In this document: in pieces, positions 22,144 to 34,751 of the stretch
Numbering within the stretch: position 1 is the stretch's first letter
How the letters are laid out: each line of letters starts with the position of its first letter
Source of the DNA: Rheum nobile
Taxonomy: Eukaryota; Streptophyta; Magnoliopsida; Caryophyllales; Polygonaceae
Direction: 5' to 3'
DNA length: 64,000 bases
Assembly (NCBI GenBank): GCA_027886185.1
Contig: WOAB01000142.1
Location: forward strand, 1,674,001-1,738,000
Notes under the pieces: model-generated
Told to the model about the DNA's origin: nothing
What the model saw: only the letters and a program-made list of their open reading frames with translations
The model's database searches: none
Program-made: the position numbers and the translations under genes

Positions 22144-22251
22144 AAGGGATCTCATCCAGTTCATCTAATTCTTACAGACTTTTGAAAGGGAATTCCTCAA
22201 AGCACTCGCTCTTCTTTACAAAATTTATGTGCTTTCAATGCTTTTCTTTCC

Positions 22252-23784
22252 TTGCAAGAACCTAAAACTGTAGGAGAAGCAATGAAGGATCCTGACTGGA
22301 TAAACGCCATGCAAGAAGAACTCTATCAGTTCGAAAGAAACAAGGTTTGGCGGTTGGTTCCTCGACTAAGGAACAGGACCGTGATAGGAACAAAGTGGGT
22401 GTTCAGAAACAAGATGAATGATCAAGGTCAGGTCACAAGGAACAAAGCAAGACTGGTGGTGAAGGGTTACAACCAGCAGGAAGGAATCGACTATGACGAG
22501 ACATTTGCTCCTGTTGCCAGGTTGGAAGCCATAAGACTTCTAATATCCTACTCCTCATTCCACGGCTTCAAACTATAACAAATGGACGTAAAAACCGCCT
22601 TCTTGAATGGAGTTCTCAAGGAGGAGGTCTATGTGGAACAAACACCTGGCTTTGAAGATGCTTCCCAACCTGATCATGTCTACGTTCTTGACAAAGCGTT
22701 GTATGGCCTCAAACAGGCTCCAAGGGCCTGGTACGATAGGCTCTCACAGTTCCTTCTGGCTCATGGATATGTTCGTCGAAAGGTCGACAAGACTTTGTTC
22801 CTTCTAAAGGAGGGAAAGCATACTCTGGTTGTACAAGTCTACGTGGATGATATTATCTTCGACTCTACAGATGATAAACTGGTTCAAAAATTCTCAAATC
22901 TGATGGCCATTGAGTTCGAGATGAGCATGGTTGGGGAACTCAAGTTCTTCTTGGGTCTTCAAGTCTCTCAGGGAGATGATGGAACCAAAGTGCACCAACA
23001 GAAGTACCTCAGAGAATGTGTCAAGAAATTCGAAATGTCTGATGCAAAGCCCTTCACAACTCCTATCTCTTCAAACAATCCAATGGGAAAGGACGAACAT
23101 GAGCAAGGAGTTGATCCATCTCTCTATCGAGGAATCATAGGTTCGCTTCTCTATCTCACTGCAAGTAGACCTGATATTATGTATAGTGTGTGTCTATGTG
23201 CTCATTTTCAGGCTGATCCCAAAGAGACATACCTCAAAGCAGTGAAGAGGATTCTGAGATACTTGAAGGGAACAGATGATCTATGCCTGTGGTATCCAAA
23301 GGGTGGAAACTTCGATCTAGTTGGATACACAGATGCTGACTTCGCAGGGAACAAAGTGGACATAAAATCTACATCCGGAATGGCTCAGTTCCTTGGGCCG
23401 TGTTTAGTCTCCTGGGGGTCAAAGAAGCAGAATTCAGTTGCTCTATCAACTGCAGAAGCCGAATACATAGCCGCCGCTGCTTGTTGCACTCAACTCCTAT
23501 GGCTTAAACAACAACTCAGCGACTATGGTATTCTTCTTGACTTTATTCTCATTCTCTGTGACAATACTAGTGCAATAAATATCTCCAAGAATCTTGTGCA
23601 ACACTCACGTACCAAGCATATCGAGATAAGACATCACTTCCTATGTGACTGTGTGGAGAAAGGGTTGGTGTCCATGGACTTCTGTGAAACCAAGGATCAG
23701 ATCGCCGACATTTTCACCAAGGCACTAAATAGGGAACCCTTCGAACAGTTTCATATGGAACTTCGTATGATCTCTCTAAACTAA
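22252..23784 (+). pseudogene. Copia III reverse transcriptase and RNase H (one internal stop)
   Basis: 22252-22578 gives the N-terminal polymerase (EAMKDPDWINAMQEELYQFE, ARLVVKGYNQQEGIDYDETF). A TAA at 22576-22578 interrupts it, and the same frame goes on to 23784 with MDVKTAFLNGVLKEEVYVEQ, KALYGLKQAPRAWYDRL and the catalytic VQVYVDDIIF. RNase H is complete (YTDADFAGN, STAEAEYIAA, LCDNTSAINI, HIEIRHHFL) and ends with KALNREPFEQFH. In contrast to elements I and II the RNase H catalytic residues are present. This is the best-preserved polymerase in the window. Confidence 0.94.
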
Positions 23785-25057
23785 CTGTCTATCTCTTATG
23801 TTTCCTCGATGATTGGCTAAATTACATGGTAAAATGTGAAAGTTTAATCATCATGTCTTGATTTGCATTCATTCTCTTGATCATTAATTGAACAACTTGC
23901 TTAGACCCGTGCTAATACTTCACTTATGTGCAAACGTTCATGCATAATTATCTATGCTATCATAATAATACATGAAACAGTTTTATTTCGGCCCATAATA
24001 GTCAACTTGATGCATTGATCCTTCATTACAAGCCCATATGATTGTTGACTCTACAGCTTATCCTAGCCATCATGTTTGATGCTTCCTATGATCCTCTCTA
24101 ATCATCCACATCTGGGAGTCTCTCATTTATGATTAAACACTTTATAAATTCTCGTATATTTTTGTGTGATGTTCTTTGTACCCTCTCTGGTAACGTTACC
24201 CCCGCATCACACTCTTCTAATTTCTTTGGGAAGTCGTGAAAACGAATCGTCGCCTCTGTGGCTTGGGGTTGGTACTTGACCAGTATGGTGTGTATTGATA
24301 GCATGCAACTGCTTGGGAAGTGTTATGTGCATTCAAGATTGAAGTGATGTTTGTGGCGATTGAGATTTTGTGGAATTTGATGGATTTGGTCAGAATCTTC
24401 TACACGATTTATTTTTGGAAGATATCTTATTGGTTGTGATCTTTGAAAGAAAAAAAATGGCTGAAGGTGTAAAAAGTGAGGGACCTGATCTGAGAAAGGA
24501 ACTAAGGAGGTTGTCATGCGCGCGTCTACATTGGCGGAACAACAAGGATATCTTATGGAGGATGTGCATGCCCTGATTGCTCTTCATTCTTAGCATCCCT
24601 CTGCTAGCACCAACGGCGCCTGATTCGTCTTTTTCTGCTTACCAACCCCTCTTTTGTTCCCAGCACATATATCCCCTTGCTGCCTTGGTTTTCTTTGTCT
24701 CTGTTTCACATGTTTGTCTTGATTGGCATGTTAATCATATGTGATATCTTTGCGTATTTCGTTGTTGTCTTTGCATGTTGTCCATTGTGTGTTTCAATCT
24801 AATGCAAAAAGGGTTTGTTTGTTTATCTTGACGTGCTCTTTTTCCTTTTGCTATTTACTTATGTTTTTTATGATGTCAAAAGGGGGAAAATGACTGGTAG
24901 CTTTAGTTGAGGGGGAACAAATTATGCCTTCATAGTTGCTGGACTAAGGGGGAACTATTATGCCTAAGTGTTGAAACTTTCTCTATGCAACTGTCTTTAT
25001 CTCATATGTATGTTTTATTGTCTAGGATGTTTGTCACCATCAAAAAAGGGGAATTTG
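23785..25057 (+). other. Copia III 3' noncoding region and polypurine tract
   Basis: No envelope-like or other frame of note occurs in these 1.27 kb. Near its end are several G-rich repeats (AAAGGGGGAAAATG, GAGGGGGAACAAATTATGCC, AAGGGGGAACTATTATGCC). The last one, AAAAAAGGGG at 25042-25051, is the likely polypurine tract beside the 3' LTR. Confidence 0.8.
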
Positions 25058-25951
25058 TTGAATTCCTTAGGTTTTGATGGTAACAAACATTCAACTAATC
25101 GGGTAACCAAGTGTTTCAGGAACCACACAGTTGTCTCAGGGATCCATTGCAGCGAAGGATCGCAGAGGGAACAAAGCGTTCTCCACATGCTTTGTTACCT
25201 CTCAAGGAACATCAATGTCGAACAAAACTCAAGCTGCGAATGGAGTGAAGGATAATCAGCGTGAAGATTATGGGAATCATCTTTGAAGATCACGTAGTCA
25301 CATAAAAGGAAATCGGATGGATGGATCACGCCGATGGGAAGATTTGGAGAGAGAAGAATCCGATTATGTTATCTTAGGAAATCTTTCCTAAGATAATATA
25401 TTTGGAGAGAGAAGGATTTTATCTTAATCCGATTATGTTATCTTAGGAAATCCTTCCTTAGATAACATAAGCAGTTAAGATAATATTCTTCAGATTATTT
25501 AATATCTTCTTGTTGCCGTTTTAGAAAGATACTTTATCTTGTTACGATTGTTTATCGAGTTGTATTTATAGGAGTGTGAGATTCATTTCTATGTACGAAC
25601 TCAGAGCATTTAATTGAGAAAAAAAAGTGAAGTGTTTGTGAGTCTTAGAAGAGTGAGTTTGTATTCACCGTTGTAGAAGAGATTCAAATCTAGGTGGGAA
25701 GTCTAGGGTTTAGAGTACAGGCAACAAGTGTAATCGAACAAGAAATCAATAAGACGAGTAGACTCTTCAAAATCCTCTCAATCGAGAAGCTTGAAGGTAG
25801 TGATTTTTCTTTGATTAGTTATTTGACTGATTGGGGTTTTCACTATACATCGTGAGTTCGTTACTTTATCTTTCTTGCTATAATATTCCGCTGCACCTTC
25901 TGTGGGAACAAATCATTTGTCCCCTCAGACGTAACTCTAACGATCCAACAA
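25058..25951 (+). repeat. Copia III 3' LTR (894 bp)
   Basis: Same sequence as 18505-19353 with about 3% differences, ending AACGATCCAACAA directly before the TTTCTC duplication. Confidence 0.93.
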
Positions 25952-25957
25952 TTTCTC

Positions 25958-26244
25958 TTCCAGTGCCCCTTGGCCTTGCAGTAGAAGCAGTCATGCTGAG
26001 CAGCCATCTTTGGCTTCTTAACTGCCTTGGGTTTGGCAACTTTCTTGCCTTTCCCTTGGTTTTGTTGCTTCCCTTTAGGCCCCTTCTTGAACCCTTTCTC
26101 ATTGTTGACCATAAGAACTTTTTTCTTATTGTCAACTTGGACATTTTGCTCAGCTGTTTTGAGCATGCCATGGAGTTCATTCAGAATTTTGTTCTTCTCA
26201 ACAATTGAGCGCAGGGTGAATTTCAGGTTATGGTTGCTAGACAT
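25958..26244 (-). pseudogene. Copia I gag, N-terminal part with a large internal deletion
   Basis: From ATG 26244 the minus strand encodes SSNHNLKFTLRSIVEKNK and then joins directly to LNELHGMLKTAEQN, a basic stretch (KGKKVAKPKAVKKPKMAAQ) and the CCHC knuckle CFYCKAKGHWKRNC. Element II has about 155 additional residues between the first two blocks, so the central capsid-like domain is deleted. The frame joins the protease part at 18504 once element III is removed. Confidence 0.88.
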
Positions 26245-28153
26245 GATATCTACAAAGGAAGTAATATGCATATAAGTTTATGCTTGACATGCAAATCTCA
26301 AAATTAAACATGCTTTAAAATTTAAGCAAATGCACATTTTATGCAGATTAAGTTTGTCCCTGGTAAATAAAATGATTTCAAGACCCTATCTCAAATAAGA
26401 CCCAAGCGTACTTTGGCACTTACTCAAGTCTTATGTGATCAAGGTAAGTAGCATTTACTAATTATAACTCCTTATAATTCTTGATTGATGGCCCACATCC
26501 CATGTTAGACTCATCTATATGCCTCAAGATCCAAAACTTTGCCTTTTGGTCTCTTGTTGAGTATAACCATGTCAAGGTTTATGAATCTCTTATATAGATC
26601 TACCTTCACTATCCCAAGGTCAAAGAAGGACACCTCGCTTTGGCAAAACACATCCAACGAATTCCAAGGGCCTCATGGGTTATGACATGGAAAGGCAATA
26701 CCTCAATATTCTTTTAGGGACTTAAGCATATAATAGTTGTCTATTTACTAGTAAATAAAATAGCATAAACAAACAATCATGCAAGGCTTAAAAATAATAA
26801 AGCATTCAAAATACAATAATTAAATGTGATCCTAGTATGGCCCCTAAAAACCAAAATCAAAGATCTAATCTTCAAGGGTCTTGTACTTTATGGATCTCCA
26901 TCCTTGGTACCCTTTTATGGATCTTCATCCTTGGTCTTCTTAGGATCTTCTCTTCTTGTATTACATAATTTTCTAAATAATCTAATTACAGAAAATTAAA
27001 TTATAAAAATATATAACGATACGCAAATCGTGTACAAGAAAACATAACGATACGCATATCGTATTTTCTATCCTAAAATGGGCCATACTAGTCACCTCAT
27101 GCAATCAATAATATCATAATATTTAAATCATGCATGCAATAATAATATCAAATATTATAAATAATATTAATCTAATTAATAATAATAAACAATTTAAATA
27201 ATATTAAACAAATACTATTAAATTAAATAAATCATCTCATGAGACAAATAATTCAATATCAATATCTTAATTCAAATAAAATCATTATACAGAATTAATC
27301 ATAATTAATCATTAAAATGCATTATTGGATAAGATATGCATAAACAAGATAAGATATCAAATATCCTTATCTTAATCTAGTGGGATTCTATCCTAACAAC
27401 TTTTAGGAAATTATATTGTAGATAATATCAAATATTATCCAATTGGGCAAATAAGACCCAAAAATCTACCCAACCGAACTGAGTCGCGCCCGAGCCCAGC
27501 CCGGACCAACCCGCTCCCACCTAACCGCGCAGCCCTCCCTGCGAACCGAACCGAGCCCAGCCCGATCCGATTTAGCAGAACCGCGCGCAACCCGCGCCGA
27601 ACTGGACTGGGCCCACCCGCGAAACGGACCACTGTCCGCCTATGTGCATGCAAAACAGGTTTCTGCAATGCGCGAGCCACGGTCCGGGTCCGCCGAGTCG
27701 GGCCGCTCGCCCACGTGAGCCGGATCCGATCCGGTTCTACAGGAGTTGTTCGTACGCGCCGGGGTGCGTGCCGAACCGGATCGGATCCGGTTCGGTCCCC
27801 TATTTTTTTTATTATAATTTTTTTATATATGAAACAATTTCACATAAAATCAGAATTTTAAAAAAAAATTAGGGGATTGATCCATCTTATGAAAATCAAA
27901 ATTTCAATCTAATGATTTAAAACATGCCAAAATCATATCTCTGGCATAATTAAATCACATGAATCAAGTAAGGGTAGAATAATTTTACATGCATATTAGT
28001 TTATGAAGTTCATAACTTTACTAATCCAATCAATCAAAATTACAATTTTAATCGTGCAAATTAACCTACATATCAATTTACTACTTAATTTGAATCAAGA
28101 CATGTATCAAAATTAACTCTTTTAAAATTTTGATCCTATCAATTTATGCAAGA
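26245..28153 (-). other. Copia I leader with a GC-rich patch
   Basis: A 1.9-kb untranslated leader between gag and the primer-binding site. Most of it is AT-rich, but 27475-27800 is strongly GC-rich with CCGAGCCCAGCCCG and GATCCGATCCGGTT motifs. Element II has the same arrangement at 36000-36330. Frames across the patch have no recognisable protein; it may be a structured packaging or regulatory region. Confidence 0.7.
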
Positions 28154-29065
28154 GGCTCATGATACCACTGTTGGGATTAGATGCATATAAGCGGAAATTT
28201 AGAAAACTATTTTCTAGCATCTAACAATGATCTCATGCATGAATCAATAGGGATTAAATAGGAGTAGAGTTATATACATTTTGATGCAAAACTTATTTCC
28301 GTGATCTCTCTGGAAAATAGAGCATCAATTGTGACTCATCTACTTAATCCACACGAGCACAGTACTAGATCGTCTTGCCTTCGTCTGCTAGAACGAATGA
28401 ACGAGAACAAAAGCAAAAACTCCACCAATTCTTAAAGTACGGTCGTAAGCAGCCAAAGTGAAGGCTACTCTTGTTTTTCCCAAATCACTTTCACGTAAAG
28501 TTGATTTCTATTTAGAAGAATTGTATCTCTGCTTCTTTCACGTAAAGGAGCAATATCATATCATTTAATCATATAGATATATCTTATATATATATATATA
28601 ATCTTATTCTTTATCTTATTATCTTATAATAATATAATAATGTATATATAACAATTATATATTATCTTATCATATATCTCAAAAGATAAATATCCTTTTA
28701 ACTAGGATGAATAATTATGGTTGATATAATATCTTATCTTTTCAAAAGATAAATTTTCTTATATCATCAAGTAAATAGATAACTCTTTATTATTACTTGA
28801 TGAATAATTCACTCTTCCAACAATATACACTGACCGAAATTCTCAGTCCCACAATGGGCCTCGGGTTGCTTTGATCTAGCCCAATTACTCTATTGTGTGT
28901 GACCTTATAGGAAGTAATGGGTCAAATACAATTTATCCCATAAGTCATAGTTGGCTTCTAGCAAAGCACTAAGACTACCTAAAATATTCGGATTGTAGAT
29001 CTCCATTAATAGTCTTATTCCATGTTCAATAATTGTACATTTGATTAAAAGACACAATTATTTCA
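28154..29065 (-). repeat. Copia I 5' LTR (28169-29065) and primer-binding site
   Basis: The LTR runs from TGTTGGGATTAG to ACACAATTATTTCA (897 bp). On the minus strand it is followed by TGGTATCATGAGCC (28154-28167), an initiator-Met tRNA primer site with the usual spacing. It contains the empty ATAATCTTA site that the foldback element used in the other LTR. Confidence 0.92.
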
Positions 29066-29519
29066 CTGCCTTCTGCATAAATCTCTGAAATGTACTGCCA
29101 GCCACGAATGGTCGCCGTCGACCGCCGGTGGAAACCTAGTTGATAGCAACAAATGGCCACCGTAGACCGCCGGTGTCCCCAACTTCAGAGAGAGAACGAG
29201 ATCTACTTTCTGAGCGGTACATACGAAGAACAAATGAAGAACATCCATGAAAAAGTTAACGATTTGGGTAATGTTAATGATTTTGGGTATTCGATGAATT
29301 ATATACAAACATCACTGTTAACCCGCCAAATATGACAAAGTTTAATATACCTGTGAATTAAGCCATACACAGGATTACCAAGTGAAAAATCCATAATTAA
29401 AATAATATACAAGGTAGTAAACGTAATCATCGTTTGTAGAAGAAAAACAAAACAAAACAAAATAATTAAGACATAACACAACTAGTGGACCGCTATCTTT
29501 GCCACGACAAGTTGGTGGG
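29066..29519. other. Spacer between copia I and copia II
   Basis: About 450 bp of unassigned DNA. Two short GTCGACCGCCGGTGG and GTAGACCGCCGGTG motifs (about 29113 and 29164) form an imperfect repeat. No frame has family resemblance. Confidence 0.5.
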
Positions 29520-29524
29520 CTTGG

Positions 29525-30253
29525 TGTTGTGATTAGATGCGTATAAGCGGAATTTCAGAAAATTATTTTCTAGCATCTAATAAGGATCTCATGCATGAAT
29601 CAATAGGGATAAATTAGAAGTAGAGTTAAATACCGTTTGATGTAAGTCTGAAACGTTCCGGCAGGATTTCAGCGGAGATCGAAAGCCCCAAGTGTGGCTT
29701 CTCTAATTGGTCCACACGAGTCTGGAATCTGGATCGCCTTTGGTCTCGTATGCTAGAACGACGAACGAAGGAAACGAACTTGGCTTCTCTGGGAGAGGTT
29801 CGGCCGTACAGGTAGAGAGGAGAGGAAATTGTGTGTTTTCCTTGTTCGTAACAATTACTTATAAGATCGTATCTTATATTTGGTAATAGATATAATATTT
29901 TTTTATTGTATCTATATATCTTCTAATAAGATATCTCCTTATCTAGTAATTATTAATGGTAACTCTTATGCATTAATAATAAAAGTCAATCTCCCAATAT
30001 AAGCCTATGGCCGAAATCTCCATGTCCCTCATGGGCTTTCGGTTCGGTTTAATCCAGCCCGATAACTCTATGTGTGTGACCTCATAGGACCCGGTTATCA
30101 TAGTCATGGACCTAACCCGATTAAGTCCATTAATCATAGTTTACTTCTAGTAAAGCACTACGATCCCTAAAATACCTGGATTGTAAATCTCCATTAACAG
30201 TCTTATTCCATGTTCAGTAATTGCACCTTTGATTAAATGACACAATTCCTTCA
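29525..30253 (-). repeat. Copia II 3' LTR (729 bp)
   Basis: TGTTGTGATTAG to ACACAATTCCTTCA; counterpart 36709-37437. Just outside it the minus strand has the polypurine tract AAGTGGGAGAT (30254-30264). Confidence 0.95.
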
Positions 30254-31071
30254 ATCTCCCACTTGTCCTTAAAACAAGTGTGCAATGTTAAATCCATTTG
30301 TCTCTTAGTGTCTGATTTGATGATATGATGACATCCATATCTCCTATCAAATGTGTTTCTTGAACTCTTGAGTTTGAACTGTCAAATAACGGATGATTAC
30401 GTATAATCCATCCGAGCATGGCCATGCATTTTTCAGTTCTCGCTCTTCAAGTGGCCGAGACACCATTCTTGTCCATGCATCACAATATGCATGAAGGAGG
30501 AGGACTTCTCCAGTTATGACTATAGCTCCCACTCAACTTTTGGCAATCCCAATCACTGCCTTTATAATTGCATGTTACGGTCAGTGTTTAACAGTGTCAA
30601 AGACATATCAATCATCAAGAGAAACCATATCATACTCATGTTTGAGGAATCTACCAATCATGGTTTAACTTAAAACTCTTCAATCCCTTTTGGAGAGTCT
30701 TAAGGTGGGTCAGTCCTATATGTATCATCCATACATATCTATGTAATTGACTAGACATCTCTATGTCCCTATAGCCCATGAAACGTGACGCTATCAGTCA
30801 ACTTTCAATACAGACTTAAATGAAGTCATTTATGTCCAAGTTAATGACTTAGACCATGGACTTTGAATAATTCATAAGTTTAGTTCACTTAATGAAGTTT
30901 CATTCACCAAAACACTTATGATGAGCCCATTTGCGAATTATAAATTATTTGGACATTTTATCTAATTTCAAGCAAAGATTAAATAAGAATGAAAGTTGTA
31001 TATCATATAATCAAACATAAAACGTGTCTAACATACATAAAACAAAGTTCATAATGTAAGACAATACAATC
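30254..31071 (-). other. Copia II 3' untranslated region
   Basis: Noncoding tail from the polymerase stop codon to the 3' LTR, closely similar to 14738-15559 of element I. It ends with the polypurine tract at the LTR border. Confidence 0.8.
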
Positions 31072-32682
31072 TCAAAGCCATTCTCCAATGTGCTTGAGGC
31101 CCTTGGCCCTAGTGTGACTGTCATGTTTGGGCCTAGGCATAGGCTTGGTCAGTGGACCTGCAATGTTGTCATATGTGTGCACTTTGCACATCCTCAAACG
31201 ACTAACTCGTCATCACCTCCAAATATCAAGAAGTCATCCTTGGTTCTTCTCAAGTATTTCAGGATGTTCTTGGCTGCACACCAATGTGCATCTCCGGGAT
31301 TCGATTGGTATCTGCTACACATGCTTAGAGCAAATGTAACATCAGGGCGTGTACATATCATGGCATACATGATAGATCCTTTAGTAGAAGCATAAGGAAT
31401 CTTGTTCATCTTTTCTAGCTCAACACGTGTCTTGGGACACTGCTTCTTGCTGAGGTATATGCCATGTTGCATGTGTAGAAATCCTTTCTTGGACTCCTGC
31501 ACTTTGAACCTGTCAAGAACCTTATCTCTATAAGTTCCTTGACTTAGTCCAAACAGTCTCTTAGATCTATCTCTATAGATCTTGATACCCAATATGTACT
31601 CTGCTTCTCCTAGGTCCTTCATGGAAAAACATTTCTTCAGCCATCCCTTAATGGACTCTAGCATCGGAATGTCATTTCCAATGAGCAGTATGTCATCCAC
31701 ATACAGGACCAAGAAGACCACTTTTCTCTCACTAAACTTCTTGTAAACACAAGGCTCTTCTTTGCATCTAATGAAGTCAAACTATTTGACAACTTCATCA
31801 AATCGAATGTTCCAACTCCTGGATGCTTGCTTAAGTCCATAAATGGACTTCTTAAGCTTTCATAGGTTCTGTTGGATCTTCAAAACCCTCTGGGTGTGTA
31901 ATGTACACATCCTCTTCTAAATATCCATTTAGAAAAGCGGTCTTGACATCCATTTGCCAAATCTCATAATCATAATAAGCGGCAATAGCTAGGAGTATCC
32001 TGATGGACCTGATCATTACGACCAGTGAAAATGTCTCGTCATAGTCAGTACCATGAATCTGTTTAAAACCCTTGGCAACTAACCTTGCCTTATAAACAGA
32101 TATATTTCCATCTTTGTCTGTCTTGAGTGTGAAAACCCATTTACATCTGATGGGTTTTGCCCCATCTGGCAAATCTATCAAGTCCCATACTTGATTCTCA
32201 GACATAGAATCCATTTCAGATTTCATGGCCTTAAGCCATTTCTCGGAGTCTGGATCCGTCGCTGCTTGCTGATAGGTGGCAGGCTCTCCGCTTTCTAAAA
32301 GCATAATATCAAGGCTTGTAGTCAAGATGAAATCATCATATCGTCTTGGCTGTGCCCTTGGCCTGTTTGATCTACGTGTGGGTTCAACAACTGGAGCACT
32401 ATCCACAACTGTTTGTGGGTCCTCATTTGAATCTGGTTCTTGAGGTATTGGTTCCGATACCTGGACGACTTCCCTTTGGGAATCTATGCCTCCAGATACT
32501 GGCATTTCCTCGTCGACATCGTCCATGTCGCCTTGTTGGTGGTTTTGTTGCTTATCTTGAACTTCTTCAAGATGAACATTTCTCCCACTTGGCTTCTTGG
32601 AAATAAATTCTTTTTTCCAAAAAGACATTATCCATTGCAACAAACACTTTGTGCTCTGTGGGATTGTAGAAGTGGTATCCAT
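31072..32682 (-). pseudogene. Copia II reverse transcriptase, RNase H core deleted
   Basis: 32682-31852 contains a Pro/Asp-rich linker and the first half of the polymerase (KWLKAMKSEMDSMSENQVWD, DYDETFSLVVMIRSIRIL, MDVKTAFLNGYLEEDVYI). After a frame change near 31850, 31721-31194 carries the catalytic LYVDDILLIG and the connection domain. The RNase H then goes from GGDDELVV straight to RMCKVHTYDNIAGPLTKP and ends GLKHIGEWL with a stop at 31072-31074. Nearly the entire RNase H fold is missing. The join sits at a short AGGAT repeat. Confidence 0.92.
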
Positions 32683-32735
32683 TGGTTTCCTTAGGATACC
32701 CTATAAAGAAGCATTTATCTGATTTGGGTGCAAGC

Positions 32736-34751
32736 TTATCTTGATAGTAAACGCTTTACATAAGCTTCACACCCCCATATTTTCAGGAAAGACGGACTTG
32801 GAACTCTTCTAGTCCATATCTCATATGGTGTCTTGTCTACAGTCCTAGACGGAGTCCTGTTTAGTGTGAACGCAACGGTTGTGAGGGCATATACCCAGAA
32901 GGATACTGGAAGGTTAGCAAAACTCATCATTGATCGGACCATGTCTAACAGGGTCATGTTTCTCCTTTCAGACATACCATTCAGTTGTGGCGTGCCTGGT
33001 GGAGTCAGTTGTGTTAGGATTCCACAACTTCGCAGATGATGATCGAACTCCTGGCTCAAATATTCACCACCACGATCTGATCGAAGTGCTTTTATCTTCT
33101 TGCCAGTTTGAGTTTCTACTTCATTTTGAAACTCTTTGAACTTTTCAAAGGATTCAGATTTGTGCGCCATTAAGTAGATATACCCATATCTACTCATGTC
33201 GTCAGTGAATGTGATGAAGTATCGATAGCCTCATCTAGCTTCTGTGTTTATTGGTCCACAGACATCAGTATGTATTAGGGCCAGTAGCTCAGTAGCCCTT
33301 TCACTTGTCCCAGTGAAAGGTGACCTTGTCATCTTTCTCATTAGACATGACTCACATGTCTCAAGAGATTCACAATCTATTGATTTTAGAATACCATCTT
33401 TATGGAGTTTCTTCATGCGGTTCAAGCTAATGTGGCCCAAGCGACAGTGCCATATATAGGCTTCACTCAAATCATTCATCTTTTGCCTCTTAGTATTCAT
33501 GTTATAAATTTCATATTTGAGGTCCAACACATAGAGTCCATTACTCAAAGAAGCATTGGCATAGAAAATATCATTCTTGAAAATAGAAAAGCATCCATTC
33601 TTAATGACAAATTCAAAACCCTCAATATCCAAAACTGAAGTCGAAATAAGGTTCTTAGTAATTGAAGGAACAAAATAACAATTATTCAATTCTAAAACTA
33701 AGCCAGAAGGTAAAGACAGACTATAATCTCCTACGGCAAGTGCAACAACCCTTGCTCCATTTCCAACGCGCATGTCTATCTCTTCCTTCTCTAACTGCCG
33801 CCTACTTCTTAGTCCCTGCACATTCGAAATAATGTGAGAACCACATCCGGTATCTAATACCCAAGTAGTAGCTTTGGTTGTTAAGACTTCAATAACAAAA
33901 ATACCTGAAGTGGAGCTCACAGTCCCATTCTTCTTGTCTTCCTGGTATTTGGGGCAGTTTCTCTTCCAGTGTCCCTTGGCCTTGCAGTAGAAGCAGTCAT
34001 GCTCAGTAGCCACCTTTGGCTTCTCAGCTGCCTTGGGTTTGGCAACTTTCTTGCCTTTCCCTTGGTTTTGTTGTTTCTGCTTCCCATTAGGCCCCATCTT
34101 GAACCCTTTCCCTTTGTTGACCAAAAGAACTTCTTTCTTGTTATCAACATAGATATTTTGCTCAGCTGTTTTGAGCATGCCATGGAGTTCATTTAGAGTT
34201 TTGCCAATTCCATACATATGGTAATTCAACCTGAATTGGGCGAATCCATCATGCAAGGAGTGCAGTATGATGTCAGTAGCCAACTCTTGGTTGTATGGGG
34301 AACCCAGTGATGCCATTCGGTCAAAGAGACCAATCATGTCAAATACATGGGTACTTACTGGTTTTCCCCTATCAAGTTTGCACTCTAATATGGCCTTGTG
34401 AGTCTCATACCTTTCAATCCTGGCTTGTTCCTTAAACAACACTTTCAGGTTTCCAATGAATGTATGAGCATCCTGGTGTTCAAACCTCTTTTGAAGGCTA
34501 GGTTCCATAGCAGCGAGCATAAGACATGTGACATGCACCGATTTAGCTCTTATCTCCTTTTCTTTCGCCTTCTCCTCAGCAGAAGAAGCGTCAATCAAGG
34601 TAGGGATAGGGATATCTAGGACGTCCTCACGTCCTTCAGATCTGATAACAATTCTCAAGTTCCGTTCTCAATCAAGGAAATTTGTTCCATTGAGTTTGTT
34701 CTTCTCAACAATTGATCGCAGGGTGAATTTCAAGTTATCGTTGCTAGACAT
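32736..34751 (-). pseudogene. Copia II gag, protease and integrase
   Basis: From ATG 34751, gag starts SSNDNLKFTLRSIVEKNKL and meets a TGA near 34670. It reopens at 34658 and runs 475 codons through the UBN2-type core (HDGFAQFRLNYHMYGIGK), the knuckle CFYCKAKGHWKRNC and the protease TWVLDTGCGSHI. A TGA at 33229-33231 interrupts the start of the integrase; the same frame continues with RSDRGGEYLSQEF (Asp) and PQLNGMSERRNMTLLDM (Glu). A 1-bp insertion near 32737 ends the frame. Protease and integrase active sites look intact, unlike those of element I. Confidence 0.93.

Larger units (their letters stand above)
18505..25951 (+). mobile_element. Ty1/copia element III, plus strand, nested in copia I gag
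   Basis: LTRs at 18505-19353 and 25058-25951 frame a full gag, protease, integrase, reverse transcriptase, RNase H set. The direct repeat TTTCTC (18499-18504 and 25952-25957) flanks it. Removing the element restores the gag sequence seen uninterrupted in element II (GGGGCAGTTTCTCTTCCAGTG near 33953). The exact terminus is uncertain by a few bases because the 5' LTR seems to have lost its first TG. By eye the LTRs differ by about 3% plus indels. Coding damage is light: a few nonsense codons and one 1-bp deletion. Confidence 0.93.
12861..29065 (-). mobile_element. Ty1/copia element I, minus strand, carrying two nested insertions
   Basis: The plus-strand order is 3' LTR (12861-14737), noncoding tail, RNase H remnant, reverse transcriptase, integrase, protease, gag, a 1.9-kb leader, PBS and 5' LTR (28169-29065). 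Near-matching flanks CTGCA (12856-12860) and CTGCC (29066-29070) fit a 5-bp target duplication with one change. A 962-bp foldback transposon sits in the 3' LTR and the 7.4-kb copia element III sits in gag. Coding parts have stops, frameshifts and internal deletions: most of gag and the RNase H core are missing. It is close kin of element II at 29525-37437 but has a different LTR sequence. Confidence 0.9.

Noticed and set aside
23785..25057. Envelope-like third gene in copia III
   Set aside because: Only short unrelated frames on both strands; no transmembrane or signal pattern.
27435..27872. Open frames in the GC-rich leader patch of copia I
   Set aside because: Upstream of gag, not conserved in element II at protein level, composition-driven.
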